This document shows, one piece after another, positions 34,058 through 43,253 of a DNA stretch of 62,884 bases (positions are counted from its first letter, which is position 1; every line of letters begins with the position of its first letter). The position numbers were made by a program, and so were the translations under genes. Under the pieces are notes generated by a model. The model made no database searches. It had not been told where the DNA came from and worked only from the letters and a program-made list of their open reading frames with translations. This DNA comes from Pseudomonadota bacterium (GTDB taxonomy: Bacteria; Pseudomonadota; Gammaproteobacteria; Burkholderiales; Burkholderiaceae_C). Location of the stretch: the NCBI GenBank assembly GCA_963204815.1, contig CAUJHQ010000167.1, positions 1 to 62,884 on the forward strand, written 5' to 3'.

Positions 34058-35194
34058 ATGGAACGCGACCAGGCATCGAAATTCGTCAACGACCTGCTGC
34101 GGCTGATGGTCGCGCGCAGCGGCTCCGATCTCTTCCTGACGGCCGACTTCCCGCCCGCCATCAAGGTCGACGGCAAGATCACGAAGGTGTCGCCGCAGCC
34201 GTTGACGGGCCAGCACACGATGCAGCTCGCGCGCGCCGTCATGAACGACAAGCAGGCCGCCGAGTTCGAGCGCACGAAGGAATGCAACTTCGCGATCTCG
34301 CCGCAGGGCGTGGGGCGCTTCCGCGTCAACGCCTTCCTGCAGCAGGGCAACGTCGGCCTCGTGATGCGGACGATCCCGCAGACGCTGCCCACCATCGAGA
34401 GCCTGGCCCTGCCGGTCGTGCTGAAGGACGTGGCGCTCACCAAGCGCGGCCTCGTCATCTTCGTCGGCGCCACCGGTTCGGGCAAGAGCACCTCGCTGGC
34501 GGCGATGGTCGACTACCGCAACGAGAACACCCACGGCCACATCATCACGATCGAGGACCCGGTGGAGTTCGTGCACCCGCACAAGAACTGCATCGTCACG
34601 CAGCGCGAAGTCGGCATCGACACCGACGGCTGGGAGCAGGCGCTGAAGAACACGCTGCGCCAGGCGCCTGACGTCATCCTGATGGGCGAGATCCGCGACC
34701 GCGAAACGATGGAACACGCGGTCGCGTTCTCCGAGACCGGCCACCTGTGCATGGCCACGCTGCACGCCAACAGCGCCAACCAGGCGCTGGACCGCATCAT
34801 CAACTTCTTCCCCGAGGAGCGGCGCGCGCAGCTGCTGATGGACCTGTCGCTGAACCTGCGCGCGCTGGTCAGCCAGCGCCTGATGCCGCGCCAGGAAGGC
34901 CGCGGGCGCATCGCCGCCGTCGAGATCATGCTGAACACGCCGTTGATCAGCGACATGATCTTCAAGGGCGAGGTCGGCGAGATCAAGGAAGTGATGAAGC
35001 GCAGCCGCGAGCAGGGCATGCAGACCTTCGACCAGGCGCTGTTCGACCTCTACGAGGGCAACCACATCACCTACGAAGACGCGCTGCGCAACGCCGACTC
35101 GCTGAACGACCTGCGCCTGCAGATCAAGCTGAACAGCACGCGCGCGCGCAACGTCGACCTCGCGGCCGGCACGGAACACATGCGCGTCGTCTGA
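34058..35194 (+). CDS. pilU: PilT-dependent retraction ATPase PilU
   Basis: 378 residues. It is a PilT paralogue that assists retraction under load. Walker A is GATGSGKST, the Asp box is IITIEDPVEF, Walker B is DVILMGEIRD, and the His box is GHLCMATLHA. It lacks the AIRNLIRE motif and has the PilU-type end instead (RNVDLAAGTEHMRVV). AAGGAA lies 8 nt before the ATG at 34058. It forms one unit with pilT and the cNMP-binding gene. Confidence 0.96.
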   Translation: MERDQASKFVNDLLRLMVARSGSDLFLTADFPPAIKVDGKITKVSPQPLTGQHTMQLARAVMNDKQAAEFERTKECNFAISPQGVGRFRVNAFLQQGNVGLVMRTIPQTLPTIESLALPVVLKDVALTKRGLVIFVGATGSGKSTSLAAMVDYRNENTHGHIITIEDPVEFVHPHKNCIVTQREVGIDTDGWEQALKNTLRQAPDVILMGEIRDRETMEHAVAFSETGHLCMATLHANSANQALDRIINFFPEERRAQLLMDLSLNLRALVSQRLMPRQEGRGRIAAVEIMLNTPLISDMIFKGEVGEIKEVMKRSREQGMQTFDQALFDLYEGNHITYEDALRNADSLNDLRLQIKLNSTRARNVDLAAGTEHMRVV

Positions 35195-35225
35195 GCGGCG
35201 CCGCAGTCGTGGCAGCATTCGCGCC

Positions 35226-36122
35226 ATGACACAACGCAGCTACGAACCGACTCCCGCGCGCCGCGTGGCCTTCCTGGGCCTGGGCGTCATGGGCCACCCG
35301 ATGGCCGGCCACCTGGCACGCGCCGGCCACCACGTCACCGTCTACAACCGCACCGCGGCGAAGGCGCAGGCCTGGGCCGCCGAGTTCGGCGGGCGCTGCG
35401 CCCCGACGCCGCGCGAGGCGGCCGCGAACGCCGAGTTCGTGTTCGCCTGCGTCGGCAACGACGACGACCTGCGCGCCGTGACCACCGGCGCCGACGGCGC
35501 GTTCGCCGGCATGGCCACCGGCGCGGTCTTCGTCGACCACACGACGGCCTCGGCCGAGGTGGCGCGCGAGCTCCACGCCGCGGCCCTGGCGCGCGGCCTG
35601 CACTTCGTCGACGCGCCGGTCTCCGGCGGCCAGGCCGGCGCCGTGAACGGAGCGCTCACCGTGATGTGCGGCGGCGACGCGGCACCCTTCGACGCCATGA
35701 AGCCGGTGGCGCTGGCGTTCGCGCGGGCGGTCACGCGCATCGGCGACAGCGGCGCGGGCCAGCTCGCAAAGATGGTCAACCAGGTCGCGATCGCCGGCCT
35801 CGTGCAAGGCCTGTCCGAGGCCATCGCCTTCGGCCAGCGCGCCGGGCTGGACATGCCGCTGGTGCTGGACGTCATCGGCAAGGGCGCGGCGCAGAGCTGG
35901 CAGATGGACAACCGCGGCAAGACCATGCTCGACGACAAGTTCGAGTTCGGCTTCGCGGTCGACTGGATGCGCAAGGACCTCGGCCTCGTGCTCGACGAGG
36001 CGCGCCACAACGGCGCCCAGCTGCCGGTGACGGCGCTGGTGGACCAGTTCTACGCCGAGGTGCAGGCGATGGGCGGCCGGCGCTGGGACACGTCCAGCCT
36101 GATCCGGCGCCTCAAGCGCTAG
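35226..36122 (+). CDS. Beta-hydroxyacid dehydrogenase (3-hydroxyisobutyrate dehydrogenase family)
   Basis: 298 residues. The NAD(P) fold is FLGLGVMGHPMAGHLARAGH. The substrate motif is FVDAPVSGGQAGAVNGALTVMCGG, and the catalytic Lys lies in AGQLAKMVNQV. These enzymes oxidise small beta-hydroxyacids or reduce short-chain semialdehydes such as tartronate or succinate semialdehyde; the exact substrate is not fixed by motif. It starts 31 bp after pilU, probably by chance of location. Confidence 0.93.
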   Translation: MTQRSYEPTPARRVAFLGLGVMGHPMAGHLARAGHHVTVYNRTAAKAQAWAAEFGGRCAPTPREAAANAEFVFACVGNDDDLRAVTTGADGAFAGMATGAVFVDHTTASAEVARELHAAALARGLHFVDAPVSGGQAGAVNGALTVMCGGDAAPFDAMKPVALAFARAVTRIGDSGAGQLAKMVNQVAIAGLVQGLSEAIAFGQRAGLDMPLVLDVIGKGAAQSWQMDNRGKTMLDDKFEFGFAVDWMRKDLGLVLDEARHNGAQLPVTALVDQFYAEVQAMGGRRWDTSSLIRRLKR

Positions 36123-36138
36123 CGTCCGGCGCCGCCGT

Positions 36139-36759
36139 TCAACGCGGCGTCGAGCGCGACTGGATGCCCGCGAGTTCCGATTCGGTGATGACCTCGAAGG
36201 CGCGCACCACCTTCTTCACGCCAGGCACGCTGGCGGCGACGTCGGCCGAGCGCGTGGCCTCGCGCTCGGTCACGGTGCCCATCAGGTAGACGATGCCGCG
36301 CTCGGTGATGACCTTGATCGCCGGCGCCTGCAGGTCCTTCGTGTCGACGAAGGTGGCCTTCACCTTCGTCGACAGCAGGCTGTCGTTCGAGCGCGAGGTG
36401 ATCGAGCTGTTGCCGGTGACCTCCAGCTCGTTCAGCACGCTGCGCACCTGCTCCACGCGCAGCAGCGCTTCTTCGACGCGGCGCTTGTCGTCCTCGGTCG
36501 GCACCTCGCCGGTGACGAGCAGCATGCGGTTGTAGCTGGTGATGTTGACGTGGCCGAGCGTGGCGAGGTCGCGCACGCGCGACGCCGCCTTCAACTCGAT
36601 GGCCTGGTCCTCGACCTGGGTGCCGGACGTGCGGCGGTCGATCACCATCAGGGCGCCGCCGGCCATCGCGCCGCCGACGATCAGCGGGGCGCAGCCTCCG
36701 AGGGCGGTGACGGCGGCCACGGCGGCGGCGGTCGCCGCCAGGGTACGGGTGATGTTCAT
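36139..36759 (-). CDS. dolP: BON-domain outer-membrane lipoprotein DolP
   Basis: 206 residues. The signal peptide ends in a lipobox, ALGGC-APL. Two BON domains follow at about 50-120 and 125-195 (LLVTGEVPTEDDKRRVEEAL; IVYLMGTVTEREATRSADVA). DolP binds anionic phospholipid and supports outer-membrane and septal integrity. The ATG at 36759 overlaps the diaA stop by 4 bp. The order yraN-diaA-dolP, divergent from rsmI, matches the known E. coli cluster and supports the name. Confidence 0.93.
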   Translation of the reverse strand: MNITRTLAATAAAVAAVTALGGCAPLIVGGAMAGGALMVIDRRTSGTQVEDQAIELKAASRVRDLATLGHVNITSYNRMLLVTGEVPTEDDKRRVEEALLRVEQVRSVLNELEVTGNSSITSRSNDSLLSTKVKATFVDTKDLQAPAIKVITERGIVYLMGTVTEREATRSADVAASVPGVKKVVRAFEVITESELAGIQSRSTPR

Positions 36760-37307
36760 GGGCCTTGTTCCCCCATCAGTTGCAGGTCGATCGCGTCGCA
36801 CAGGCAGTGCAGCGCGAGCAGTTGGGTTTCGAGCACGCGGATCGCGCGTTCGTGCGGCACGCTGATCAGCACGTCGGCTTCGCCGAGGCGTTCACGCAGC
36901 GCGGGTTCGGCGAGACCGGTCAAGGCCACCACCGTCATCTCTTTCTCATGCGCGGCGTCCACCGCCTCGAGCGCGGCCGCCGCGTCGCCGGCGTCCAGCA
37001 GCAGCAGCGCATCGCCGGGCTGACCCAGCGCCTGCAACTGCGCCACCGCGCGCGGCGCCGTCACGGCGAGTGCGGCGAGCGGTGGGCGCTCGCGTTCGAA
37101 GCGGCCGATGAGCAGGTCCTGCACGTGCGCCGCCAGCGCCGCGGCCTGGCCGCAACCGTGGACGAGCACCTTGCCGCCGCCGGTGATGGTGCCGAGCAAG
37201 GCCGCCGCCGCCTGCACGAGCGGCCGCGACAGGCTCTCTGCGGTCTGGTACTGGAGGTCGGCGCTTTCGAAGAACTGCTGCTGAATGCGCTGTTCGAGCA
37301 TGAGCAT
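36756..37307 (-). CDS. diaA: SIS-domain protein, DiaA position, with altered sugar-phosphate site
   Basis: 183 residues. DiaA binds DnaA and times initiation at oriC; its relative GmhA is a phosphoheptose isomerase. The N- and C-terminal halves fit DiaA (EQRIQQQFFESADLQYQ; ETQLLALHCLCDAIDLQLMG). The usual Gly-Asn-Gly-Gly/Thr-Ser-Ala loop is replaced by VHGCGQAAALAAH (49-61). The Ser/Thr loop of the SIS fold (STRGNS in E. coli DiaA, from memory) reads DAGDAA. About 25 residues before GQPGDALLL are missing. It is unlikely to bind or isomerise a sugar phosphate. MLML at the start leaves the ATG at 37301 as an alternative. Confidence 0.8.
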   Translation of the reverse strand: MLMLEQRIQQQFFESADLQYQTAESLSRPLVQAAAALLGTITGGGKVLVHGCGQAAALAAHVQDLLIGRFERERPPLAALAVTAPRAVAQLQALGQPGDALLLLDAGDAAAALEAVDAAHEKEMTVVALTGLAEPALRERLGEADVLISVPHERAIRVLETQLLALHCLCDAIDLQLMGEQGP

Positions 37308-37356
37308 GGATCATATGACACGGGGTTCCGACGGCCGGTTCCCTCATGCCGGCGAA

Positions 37357-37767
37357 TCACCCTGCCTCGAACGCGCCCGGCAGCCATTCGAGCCGATCGC
37401 CGTCGATCGTGACGACATCGAAGCGGCACTTCGGCCAGGTGGCGAATCGCAACAGGTAGTGACGGGCGGCGAACACGATGCGCCGCTGCTTGGCGGCGCC
37501 GATGCTCGCGGCCGCACCGCCGAAGCGGCTGCCGGCGCGCGCCCGCACCTCGACGAAGACCAGCGTGCCGTCGCGCTCGCGCACGATGAGGTCGATCTCG
37601 CCGCCCGGCATGGCGGGGCCGCGCGCGACCCGATAATTGCGCTCGACCAGCGTGAGCCCGCGTGCCTGCAAGGCCGCGAGCGCGCGCGCCTCGGCGGCGT
37701 CGCCCAGTGCCTTGCGCCCAGGCGTGTTCCGCGTCGTGTCGTCCGCACCGGAGCCGCCCTTGACCAT
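37357..37767 (-). CDS. yraN: UPF0102 nuclease-fold protein YraN
   Basis: 136 residues. It has an Endonuclease/Holliday-junction-resolvase-like fold: [16 protein letters not shown], then the core motif [23 protein letters not shown] with the metal-binding Asp and Glu and the QxK-like [13 protein letters not shown]. Cellular function is not firmly known. The first 20 residues are a poorly conserved extension. It lies upstream of diaA with a 49-bp gap. Its start codon region overlaps that of the divergent rsmI. The lpoA gene found in the E. coli cluster is absent. Confidence 0.93.
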   Translation of the reverse strand: MVKGGSGADDTTRNTPGRKALGDAAEARALAALQARGLTLVERNYRVARGPAMPGGEIDLIVRERDGTLVFVEVRARAGSRFGGAAASIGAAKQRRIVFAARHYLLRFATWPKCRFDVVTIDGDRLEWLPGAFEAG

Positions 37768-38662
37768 CGATGCCCCCTTGCTGCAACGCGCCGCCGCCGC
37801 CGCCGCGGGCTCGCAGCAGTTCGCGGCCGCCGCACTCTACGTGGTCGCGACGCCGATCGGCAACCTCGCCGACCTGACGCTGCGCGCGGTGCACATCCTC
37901 GGCCGGGTCGATGCCGTTGCCGCCGAGGACACGCGCGTCGCCGGCACGCTGCTGCACCACCTGGGCCTGAGCAAGCCGCTGATCGCGCTGCACGCGCACA
38001 ACGAGCAGCAGGCCGCGCTCACGGTGCTGGGCCGGTTGGCCGCCGGCGAGGCGGTGGCGCTCGTCAGCGATGCCGGCACGCCGGCGATTTCCGACCCCGG
38101 CGCGGTGCTGGTGCAGGCCGTGAATGCCGCCGGCCACCGCGTGCTGCCGGTGCCGGGCGCCAGCAGCGCCGCAGCGGCCGTCAGCGTGGCCGGCGACACG
38201 CTCGGCCACGGCTTCACCTTCGCCGGCTTCCTGCCGGCGAAGGGCCAGGAACGGCAGGCCGCGCTCGCCGCCGCGCTGGCGACCGGCACGACGCAGGTGC
38301 TGTTCGAGGCGCCTCACCGCATCGAGGCGCTGGCCGACGCGCTCGCCGCCGCGGCGCCGCAGCGCCGCGTCACGCTGTGCCGCGAACTCACGAAACAGTT
38401 CGAGACCGTCGTGACGATGGCCGCCGGCGCCCTGCCCGCGTGGCTGGCGGCCGACGCGAACCGGCGCCGCGGCGAGTTCGTGCTCGTCGTGCACGCGGCG
38501 CCGCGCGAAGCGGCGGTGGGCCTGCCGGCCGAGGCCGAGCGCACGCTCGACCTGCTGCTCGCCGAACTGCCGCTCAAGCAGGCGGTGGCGCTGGCGGCCG
38601 CGATCAGCGGCGCACCGCGCAACGCACTCTACGACGCCGCCCTCGCCAGGCGCGGCGGCTGA
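37760..38662 (+). CDS. rsmI: 16S rRNA 2'-O-methyltransferase RsmI
   Basis: 300 residues from the TTG at 37760. It methylates the ribose of C1402 in 16S rRNA using SAM. The family motifs are [45 protein letters not shown] and the C-terminal [21 protein letters not shown] chose TTG because GGAG lies 6 nt upstream and it leaves about 27 residues before the first motif. Earlier in-frame starts would run back through yraN. The TTG start overlaps the divergent yraN start by 8 bp, so the two ribosome-binding regions lie on each other's coding strands. Confidence 0.93.
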   Translation: MTIDAPLLQRAAAAAAGSQQFAAAALYVVATPIGNLADLTLRAVHILGRVDAVAAEDTRVAGTLLHHLGLSKPLIALHAHNEQQAALTVLGRLAAGEAVALVSDAGTPAISDPGAVLVQAVNAAGHRVLPVPGASSAAAAVSVAGDTLGHGFTFAGFLPAKGQERQAALAAALATGTTQVLFEAPHRIEALADALAAAAPQRRVTLCRELTKQFETVVTMAAGALPAWLAADANRRRGEFVLVVHAAPREAAVGLPAEAERTLDLLLAELPLKQAVALAAAISGAPRNALYDAALARRGG

Positions 38663-38669
38663 GCGCCGC

Positions 38670-39011
38670 TCACTTGGCGGCCGGCGCCTGCTGGGCGTCG
38701 TGCTTCTGGCGCGCGATGTCGCGGCTGGCATGGTTCTGCGCATGCGTCAGGCGCGCCCGCTCCTTCTTCGTCACCGTGCCGTCGGCCTTGGCGCGGTTCT
38801 CCATGCGGTCGATGCGGTTCTGCTCGGCGTCGAGCTTCTTCGTCTCGCGCTTCGTCAGTTCGCCCGACGCGACGCCCTGGTCGATGCGTTGTTCCTGGCG
38901 GGCCTGGCGCTCGTCGACGCGCGGCGTGGCGGCAGCGCCCGCGGCCTGCGCGAAGGCGCCGGCGGCGAAGGCGGACAGGAGGGCGGTGGCGGCAAGCGTG
39001 CGGAGTTTCAT
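38670..39011 (-). CDS. Small secreted Lys/Arg/Glu-rich protein of unknown function
   Basis: 113 residues. A signal peptide MKLRTLAATALLSAFAAGAFA-Q is followed by a mature part of about 90 residues. That part is highly charged, Gln/Arg/Glu-rich and predicted helical: RQARQEQRIDQGVASGELTK, then TKKERARLTHAQNHASRDI. Two related stretches (SGELTKRETKKLDAEQNRID and DGTVTKKERARLTHAQNHAS) suggest an internal repeat of an EF-hand-like or helical-hairpin unit. I recall similar small periplasmic proteins in Burkholderiales but know no function. It converges with rsmI with 7 bp between. Confidence 0.8.
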   Translation of the reverse strand: MKLRTLAATALLSAFAAGAFAQAAGAAATPRVDERQARQEQRIDQGVASGELTKRETKKLDAEQNRIDRMENRAKADGTVTKKERARLTHAQNHASRDIARQKHDAQQAPAAK

Positions 39012-39199
39012 GGGTCGTTTCCTCGTAGGGCCGGCTCAGCGGGATGCTGTGCCCGGCGTGTTCTGACAACGGCGCCAGCTTCGGGCGTGACGACCGCGCG
39101 CTGGTGAAGCAGCGGTAAAGAAAGCTGAAGCCCCGGCAAGCCGCGGTGACAGGGGCCGGCTCCTACAATGGCTCGCTTGTGCCTGCGAGAAAGCCGCCG

Positions 39200-40663
39200 A
39201 TGATCACGCGTGAACCCACGCTCGAACGCCTGGCCGTTGCCCAGGCGCTGATGCTCGAACCCTTCGGCCTGCAGGAATCGGTGCTGGCGCGCGCGCTGGC
39301 CACGATCGGCGAGCACCGCGTCGACGACGCCGACCTCTACTTCCAGACCACGCGCCACGAAGGCTGGAGCCTCGAGGAAGGCATCGTCAAGAGCGGCAGC
39401 TTCAGCATCGACCAGGGCGTGGGCGTGCGCGCCGTCGCCGGCGAGAAGACCGCCTTCGCCTACAGCGACGAACTCTCCGAAGCCGCGCTGCTCGACGCCG
39501 CGCGCACCGTGCGCACCATCGCCGCGGCCGGCCAGCACAAGCGCGTCAAGCTCGCGCGCGCGCCGCGCATCGCCGCCAGCCGCGTGCTCTACGCGCCGAC
39601 CGACCCCATCGCCACGCTCGACAGCGCGCAGAAGGTGGCGCTGCTCGAGAAGGTCGAGAAGCTGGCCCGCGCGAAGGACCCGCGCGTCGTGCAGGTGATG
39701 GCCGGGCTGGCCGCCGAGTACGACGTGGTGCTGGTCGCGCGCGCCGACGGCACGCGCGCCGCCGACGTGCGGCCGCTGGTGCGCCTGTCGGTCACCGTCA
39801 TCGCCGAGCAGGACGGCCGGCGCGAGATCGGCAGCGGCGGCGGCGGCGGCCGCTTCGGACTCGGCTTCTTCCAGGACGACGTCGTCGCGCACTACGTCGA
39901 CGAAGCCGTGAACGCCGCGCTCACCAACCTGGAGAGCCGCCCCGCGCCGGCCGGCGAGATGACCGTCGTGCTCGGCCCCGGCTGGCCCGGCGTGCTGCTG
40001 CACGAGGCGGTGGGCCACGGCCTGGAGGGCGACTTCAACCGCAAGGGCAGCTCGGCCTTCTCGGGCCGCATCGGCCAGCGCGTCGCCGCCAAGGGCGTGA
40101 CCGTGCTCGACGACGGCACGCTGCCCGACCGCCGCGGCTCGCTGAACGTCGACGACGAAGGCCACGCCTCGCAGCGCAACGTGCTCATCGAGGACGGCAT
40201 CCTCCGGGGCTACATGCAGGACAGCCTGAATGCGCGCCTGATGGGCGTGAAGCCCACCGGCAACGGCCGTCGCGAGAGCTACGCGCACCTGCCGATGCCG
40301 CGCATGACCAACACCTACATGCTGGCCGGCGACCGCGCGCCGGAGGAAATCGTCGCCAGCATGAAACGCGGCCTCTACGCCACCCACTTCGGCGGCGGCC
40401 AGGTCGACATCACGAGCGGCAAGTTCGTTTTCTCGGCGAGCGAGGCGTTCTGGGTCGAGAACGGCAAGATCCTCTACCCGGTGAAGGGCGCCACCATCGT
40501 CGGCAGCGGCCCGGAGGCACTGAAGCGCGTCAGCATGATCGGCAACGACCTCGCGCTCGACCAGGGCGTGGGCATCTGCGGCAAGGAAGGCCAGAGCGTG
40601 CCGGTGGGCGTCGGCCAGCCGACGCTGCGCATCGAGCGCCTGACGGTCGGGGGCACGGCCTGA
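39200..40663 (+). CDS. tldD: Metalloprotease TldD
   Basis: 487 residues, family length. TldD pairs with TldE (PmbA) to form a cytoplasmic zinc protease that degrades unfolded peptides and matures some modified peptides. The zinc motif is LLHEAVGHGLEGDF (HExxxH). FSIDQGVGVRAVAGEKTAFAY and IVGSGPEALKRVSMIGNDL are family signatures. The ATG at 39200 follows GAGAAAG. A TACAAT at 39164-39169 could be the -10 of its promoter, but I see no good -35. No tldE lies in the window. Confidence 0.96.
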   Translation: MITREPTLERLAVAQALMLEPFGLQESVLARALATIGEHRVDDADLYFQTTRHEGWSLEEGIVKSGSFSIDQGVGVRAVAGEKTAFAYSDELSEAALLDAARTVRTIAAAGQHKRVKLARAPRIAASRVLYAPTDPIATLDSAQKVALLEKVEKLARAKDPRVVQVMAGLAAEYDVVLVARADGTRAADVRPLVRLSVTVIAEQDGRREIGSGGGGGRFGLGFFQDDVVAHYVDEAVNAALTNLESRPAPAGEMTVVLGPGWPGVLLHEAVGHGLEGDFNRKGSSAFSGRIGQRVAAKGVTVLDDGTLPDRRGSLNVDDEGHASQRNVLIEDGILRGYMQDSLNARLMGVKPTGNGRRESYAHLPMPRMTNTYMLAGDRAPEEIVASMKRGLYATHFGGGQVDITSGKFVFSASEAFWVENGKILYPVKGATIVGSGPEALKRVSMIGNDLALDQGVGICGKEGQSVPVGVGQPTLRIERLTVGGTA

Positions 40664-40682
40664 GGGCCGAAGGCAGCGCCGC

Positions 40683-41888
40683 TTGAGCCTCGCGGTCACC
40701 TTCGCCGACATCGAGGCCGCCGCCGGCCGCCTGGCCGGCCAGGTGCTGGACACGCCTTGCGTCGAGAGCCGCACGCTCGGCCAGATCGCCGGCTGCCAGG
40801 TCTTCCTGAAGTTCGAGAACCTGCAGTTCACCGCCTCGTTCAAGGAGCGCGGCGCGCTGAACAAGCTGCTGGCCCTCGTCGAACAGGGCGTGAAGGGCGT
40901 CATCGCCGCCAGCGCCGGCAACCACGCGCAGGGCGTGGCGCACCACGCTCAGCGGCTGGGGCTGCGCGCGGTGATCGTGATGCCGGTCACCACGCCGACC
41001 GTGAAGGTCGAGCGCACGCTCGGCTTCGGCGCCGAGGTGGTGCTGCACGGCGAGACCTTCGACGAGGCGCGCGACCATGCGCTCGCGCTCGCCGACGCGC
41101 AGGGCCTGACCTTCGTGCACCCGTTCGACGACCCGCTCGTCATCGCCGGCCAGGGCACCATCGGCCTCGAGATGCTGCGCGCGCAGCCCGACCTGGACAC
41201 GCTGGTCATCGCGGTGGGCGGCGGCGGCCTGGTCAGCGGCATCGCCACCGCGGTGCGCGCGTTGAAGCCCGGCGTGCAGATCGTCGGCGTGCAGACGGCG
41301 CGCTTCCCGGCGATGGTCAACGCCATCAAGGGCACGCAGCACCCGCAGGGCACGAGCACCATCGCCGAAGGCATCGCCGTCGGCCAGCCGGGCCGGCTGA
41401 CGCGCGAGATCGTGCGCGAGCTCGTCGACGACCTCGTGCTCGTCGACGAGGGCGACATCGAGCAGGCCATCGTGATGCTGCTCGAGATCGAGAAGACGCT
41501 GGTCGAAGGCGCCGGCGCCGCCGGCCTGGCGGCGCTGCTGAAGGAGCCGGCACGCCACGCCGGCCGCAAGGTGGGCCTGGTGCTGTGCGGCGGCAACATC
41601 GACCCGATGCTGCTGTCGGCCATCATCGGCCGCGGCATGGTGCGCGCGGGGCGGCTGGCACGCATCCGCGTCGGTGCGCGCGACACGCCCGGCGTGCTGG
41701 CGAAGATCACCGCGGTCGTCGCGCAGGCCGGCGCCAACATCGACGAAGTGCACCACCAGCGCGCGTTCAGCGCGCTGTCGGCGCAGAACGTCGAGGTCGA
41801 GCTCGTGCTGCAGACACGCAACCCGCAGCACGTGCAGCAGGTGGTGGCGGCGCTGCAGGGCGCCGGCTTCGCGGCGCAGAGCTACTGA
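40683..41888 (+). CDS. ilvA: Threonine ammonia-lyase, ACT-domain form
   Basis: 401 residues from the TTG at 40683. It deaminates threonine to 2-oxobutanoate using PLP, the entry step to isoleucine or a catabolic route. The PLP Lys is in FTASFKERGALNKL. SAGNHAQGVAHHA, AVGGGGLVSGIATA and LCGGNIDPMLL are fold-II motifs. A single short ACT domain (about 330-401: RIRVGARDTPGVLAKITAVV) marks the shorter form, between the two-ACT biosynthetic IlvA and the ACT-less TdcB. No ATG fits the conserved N-terminus. It follows tldD after 19 bp. Confidence 0.93.
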   Translation: MSLAVTFADIEAAAGRLAGQVLDTPCVESRTLGQIAGCQVFLKFENLQFTASFKERGALNKLLALVEQGVKGVIAASAGNHAQGVAHHAQRLGLRAVIVMPVTTPTVKVERTLGFGAEVVLHGETFDEARDHALALADAQGLTFVHPFDDPLVIAGQGTIGLEMLRAQPDLDTLVIAVGGGGLVSGIATAVRALKPGVQIVGVQTARFPAMVNAIKGTQHPQGTSTIAEGIAVGQPGRLTREIVRELVDDLVLVDEGDIEQAIVMLLEIEKTLVEGAGAAGLAALLKEPARHAGRKVGLVLCGGNIDPMLLSAIIGRGMVRAGRLARIRVGARDTPGVLAKITAVVAQAGANIDEVHHQRAFSALSAQNVEVELVLQTRNPQHVQQVVAALQGAGFAAQSY

Positions 41889-41894
41889 GCGCCG

Positions 41895-43253
41895 TCAGTA
41901 CCCCAGCGCAAAAGGCTGCGCCGCCGGGCTGCCCGCGTTGACGCCGGTGGACACCGCGTTGGCGCCGGTGGCCGGCGCGCCCAGCGGGTCGCCCCACCAG
42001 TTGCCGCGCGCGTCGATCGCGGTCGACAGCGGCTGAGCGTTGCGCAGCGCGAAGCCGGCGTTGCCGGTGAGGTTGCAGCCGGTCACCGCCGCCGCGGCGC
42101 CGTTGCCGGTGTGATCGATGACGACGCCGTCCCGGCCGCTGCCGCTGACTTCGCAGTTCGACAGCGCGACCGCGGCCGTCGCGTTGCCGCTCAGGTAAAG
42201 GCCATCGGTGGGCGCGCCGATCACGCGCGCCTGGAACGGCATCGGCGCCGAGGCCAGCGCCGCCGGCGCGTCGATCGCCACCGCGGGTGGGTTGCCGAAG
42301 CATCCGGCGCTGCTGCCGTAGCCTTCGAACACGCTGCGCCGCACCGCGCTGTCGGCCGCCGGCAGGCCGGTCGGCAGGCGCCAGCGCACACCCGAGCAAC
42401 TGATCTGGCCGGACACCACCACGAAGCGGCTGTCCTCGACCTGCAACGCAGCCTCGTTGACGTCCAGCGCCGTCAGGCCGCGCGCGTTCACGTGGCGCAT
42501 CGTGCTGTGGCGCTGCGGGTTCACGGCGGACCCGAAATGGCGGGTCAGTTCGGCGACCCAGAACTCGACGCCGGCGGCGGGCGCCATCTCGATCGGTGCG
42601 GTGGCGCTGCCTTCGGCGCGCAGCTGCCCGTTCCCTTCGACCGACAGGCGCTGCAAGCAGGTGGTGACGCCGGGCTCGATGTCGAGCGTGCCGCCGTCGG
42701 CGATGCGCACGACGCCGCCCCGGTAGGGGCTGCCGGCGAGCCGCCAGGTCTCGGTGCCCTCGATGCGGCGCTCGCGCAGCGGGTCGAAGTCGGTGCCTTC
42801 GCCGCCGCCGCAGGTGCCGTCCGCGGTGGCGGCGCCGGCGGTGGCCCTGAAGGTGAAGAGGCGGTCGCGCACGCGCGCCGACACGGTCTGCTCGCCGAGG
42901 TCGGGCCCGAGCTGCCAGTTCACCGCAGCACGGCCGTCGTACCACGTGAACTTCGTCGCCGTCGGGCGGCCGTCGACGAGGCCGCCGCCGGTGAGCACGG
43001 TCCACTGCACGGGCACGCCGTCTTCGCCCGGATCGAGCGACGCGATCCCGCAGGTGACGACGACCGCCAACGCGCTGCCCAGCGGCGCGGTGGCGGCGCC
43101 GGACTGGCCGTCGCCGCTGAAGTCGACGTTGCGCGGTGCGCTGTCGCGGCAGCCGCCGTCCACCACCGTGGCCAGGTTCGACAGCACGCCGGCCAGCACC
43201 ACCAGCACGATCCACAGGCCGTGCACGCGGCCGGCCACCCCTCGCGTCGTCAT
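41895..43253 (-). CDS. Membrane-anchored or secreted beta-helix protein of unknown function
   Basis: 452 residues. One hydrophobic segment near the N-terminus (GLWIVLVVLAGVLSNLATVV) serves as signal peptide or anchor. An Ig-like domain follows (about 40-140: VPVQWTVLTGGGLVDGRP). From about 170 the sequence is a right-handed parallel beta-helix of the NosD/pectate-lyase style: GTLDIEPGVTTCLQRLSVEGNG, then short strand-turn repeats ending in IDARGNWWGDP. That GNWWG motif is typical of such helices. Eight Cys suggest disulphides. No catalytic site is recognised. It may bind or process an extracellular glycan, but nothing proves this. The start at 43253 is preferred to the Met at 43289 because it is closer to the signal segment. 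Confidence 0.75.
   Translation of the reverse strand: MTTRGVAGRVHGLWIVLVVLAGVLSNLATVVDGGCRDSAPRNVDFSGDGQSGAATAPLGSALAVVVTCGIASLDPGEDGVPVQWTVLTGGGLVDGRPTATKFTWYDGRAAVNWQLGPDLGEQTVSARVRDRLFTFRATAGAATADGTCGGGEGTDFDPLRERRIEGTETWRLAGSPYRGGVVRIADGGTLDIEPGVTTCLQRLSVEGNGQLRAEGSATAPIEMAPAAGVEFWVAELTRHFGSAVNPQRHSTMRHVNARGLTALDVNEAALQVEDSRFVVVSGQISCSGVRWRLPTGLPAADSAVRRSVFEGYGSSAGCFGNPPAVAIDAPAALASAPMPFQARVIGAPTDGLYLSGNATAAVALSNCEVSGSGRDGVVIDHTGNGAAAAVTGCNLTGNAGFALRNAQPLSTAIDARGNWWGDPLGAPATGANAVSTGVNAGSPAAQPFALGY

Noticed and set aside
42925..42955. CACGTG core in the beta-helix gene as a possible parS site for the nearby ParB
   Set aside because: Only the central hexamer and a few flanking bases fit; the outer arms are not palindromic, and it lies inside a coding region.
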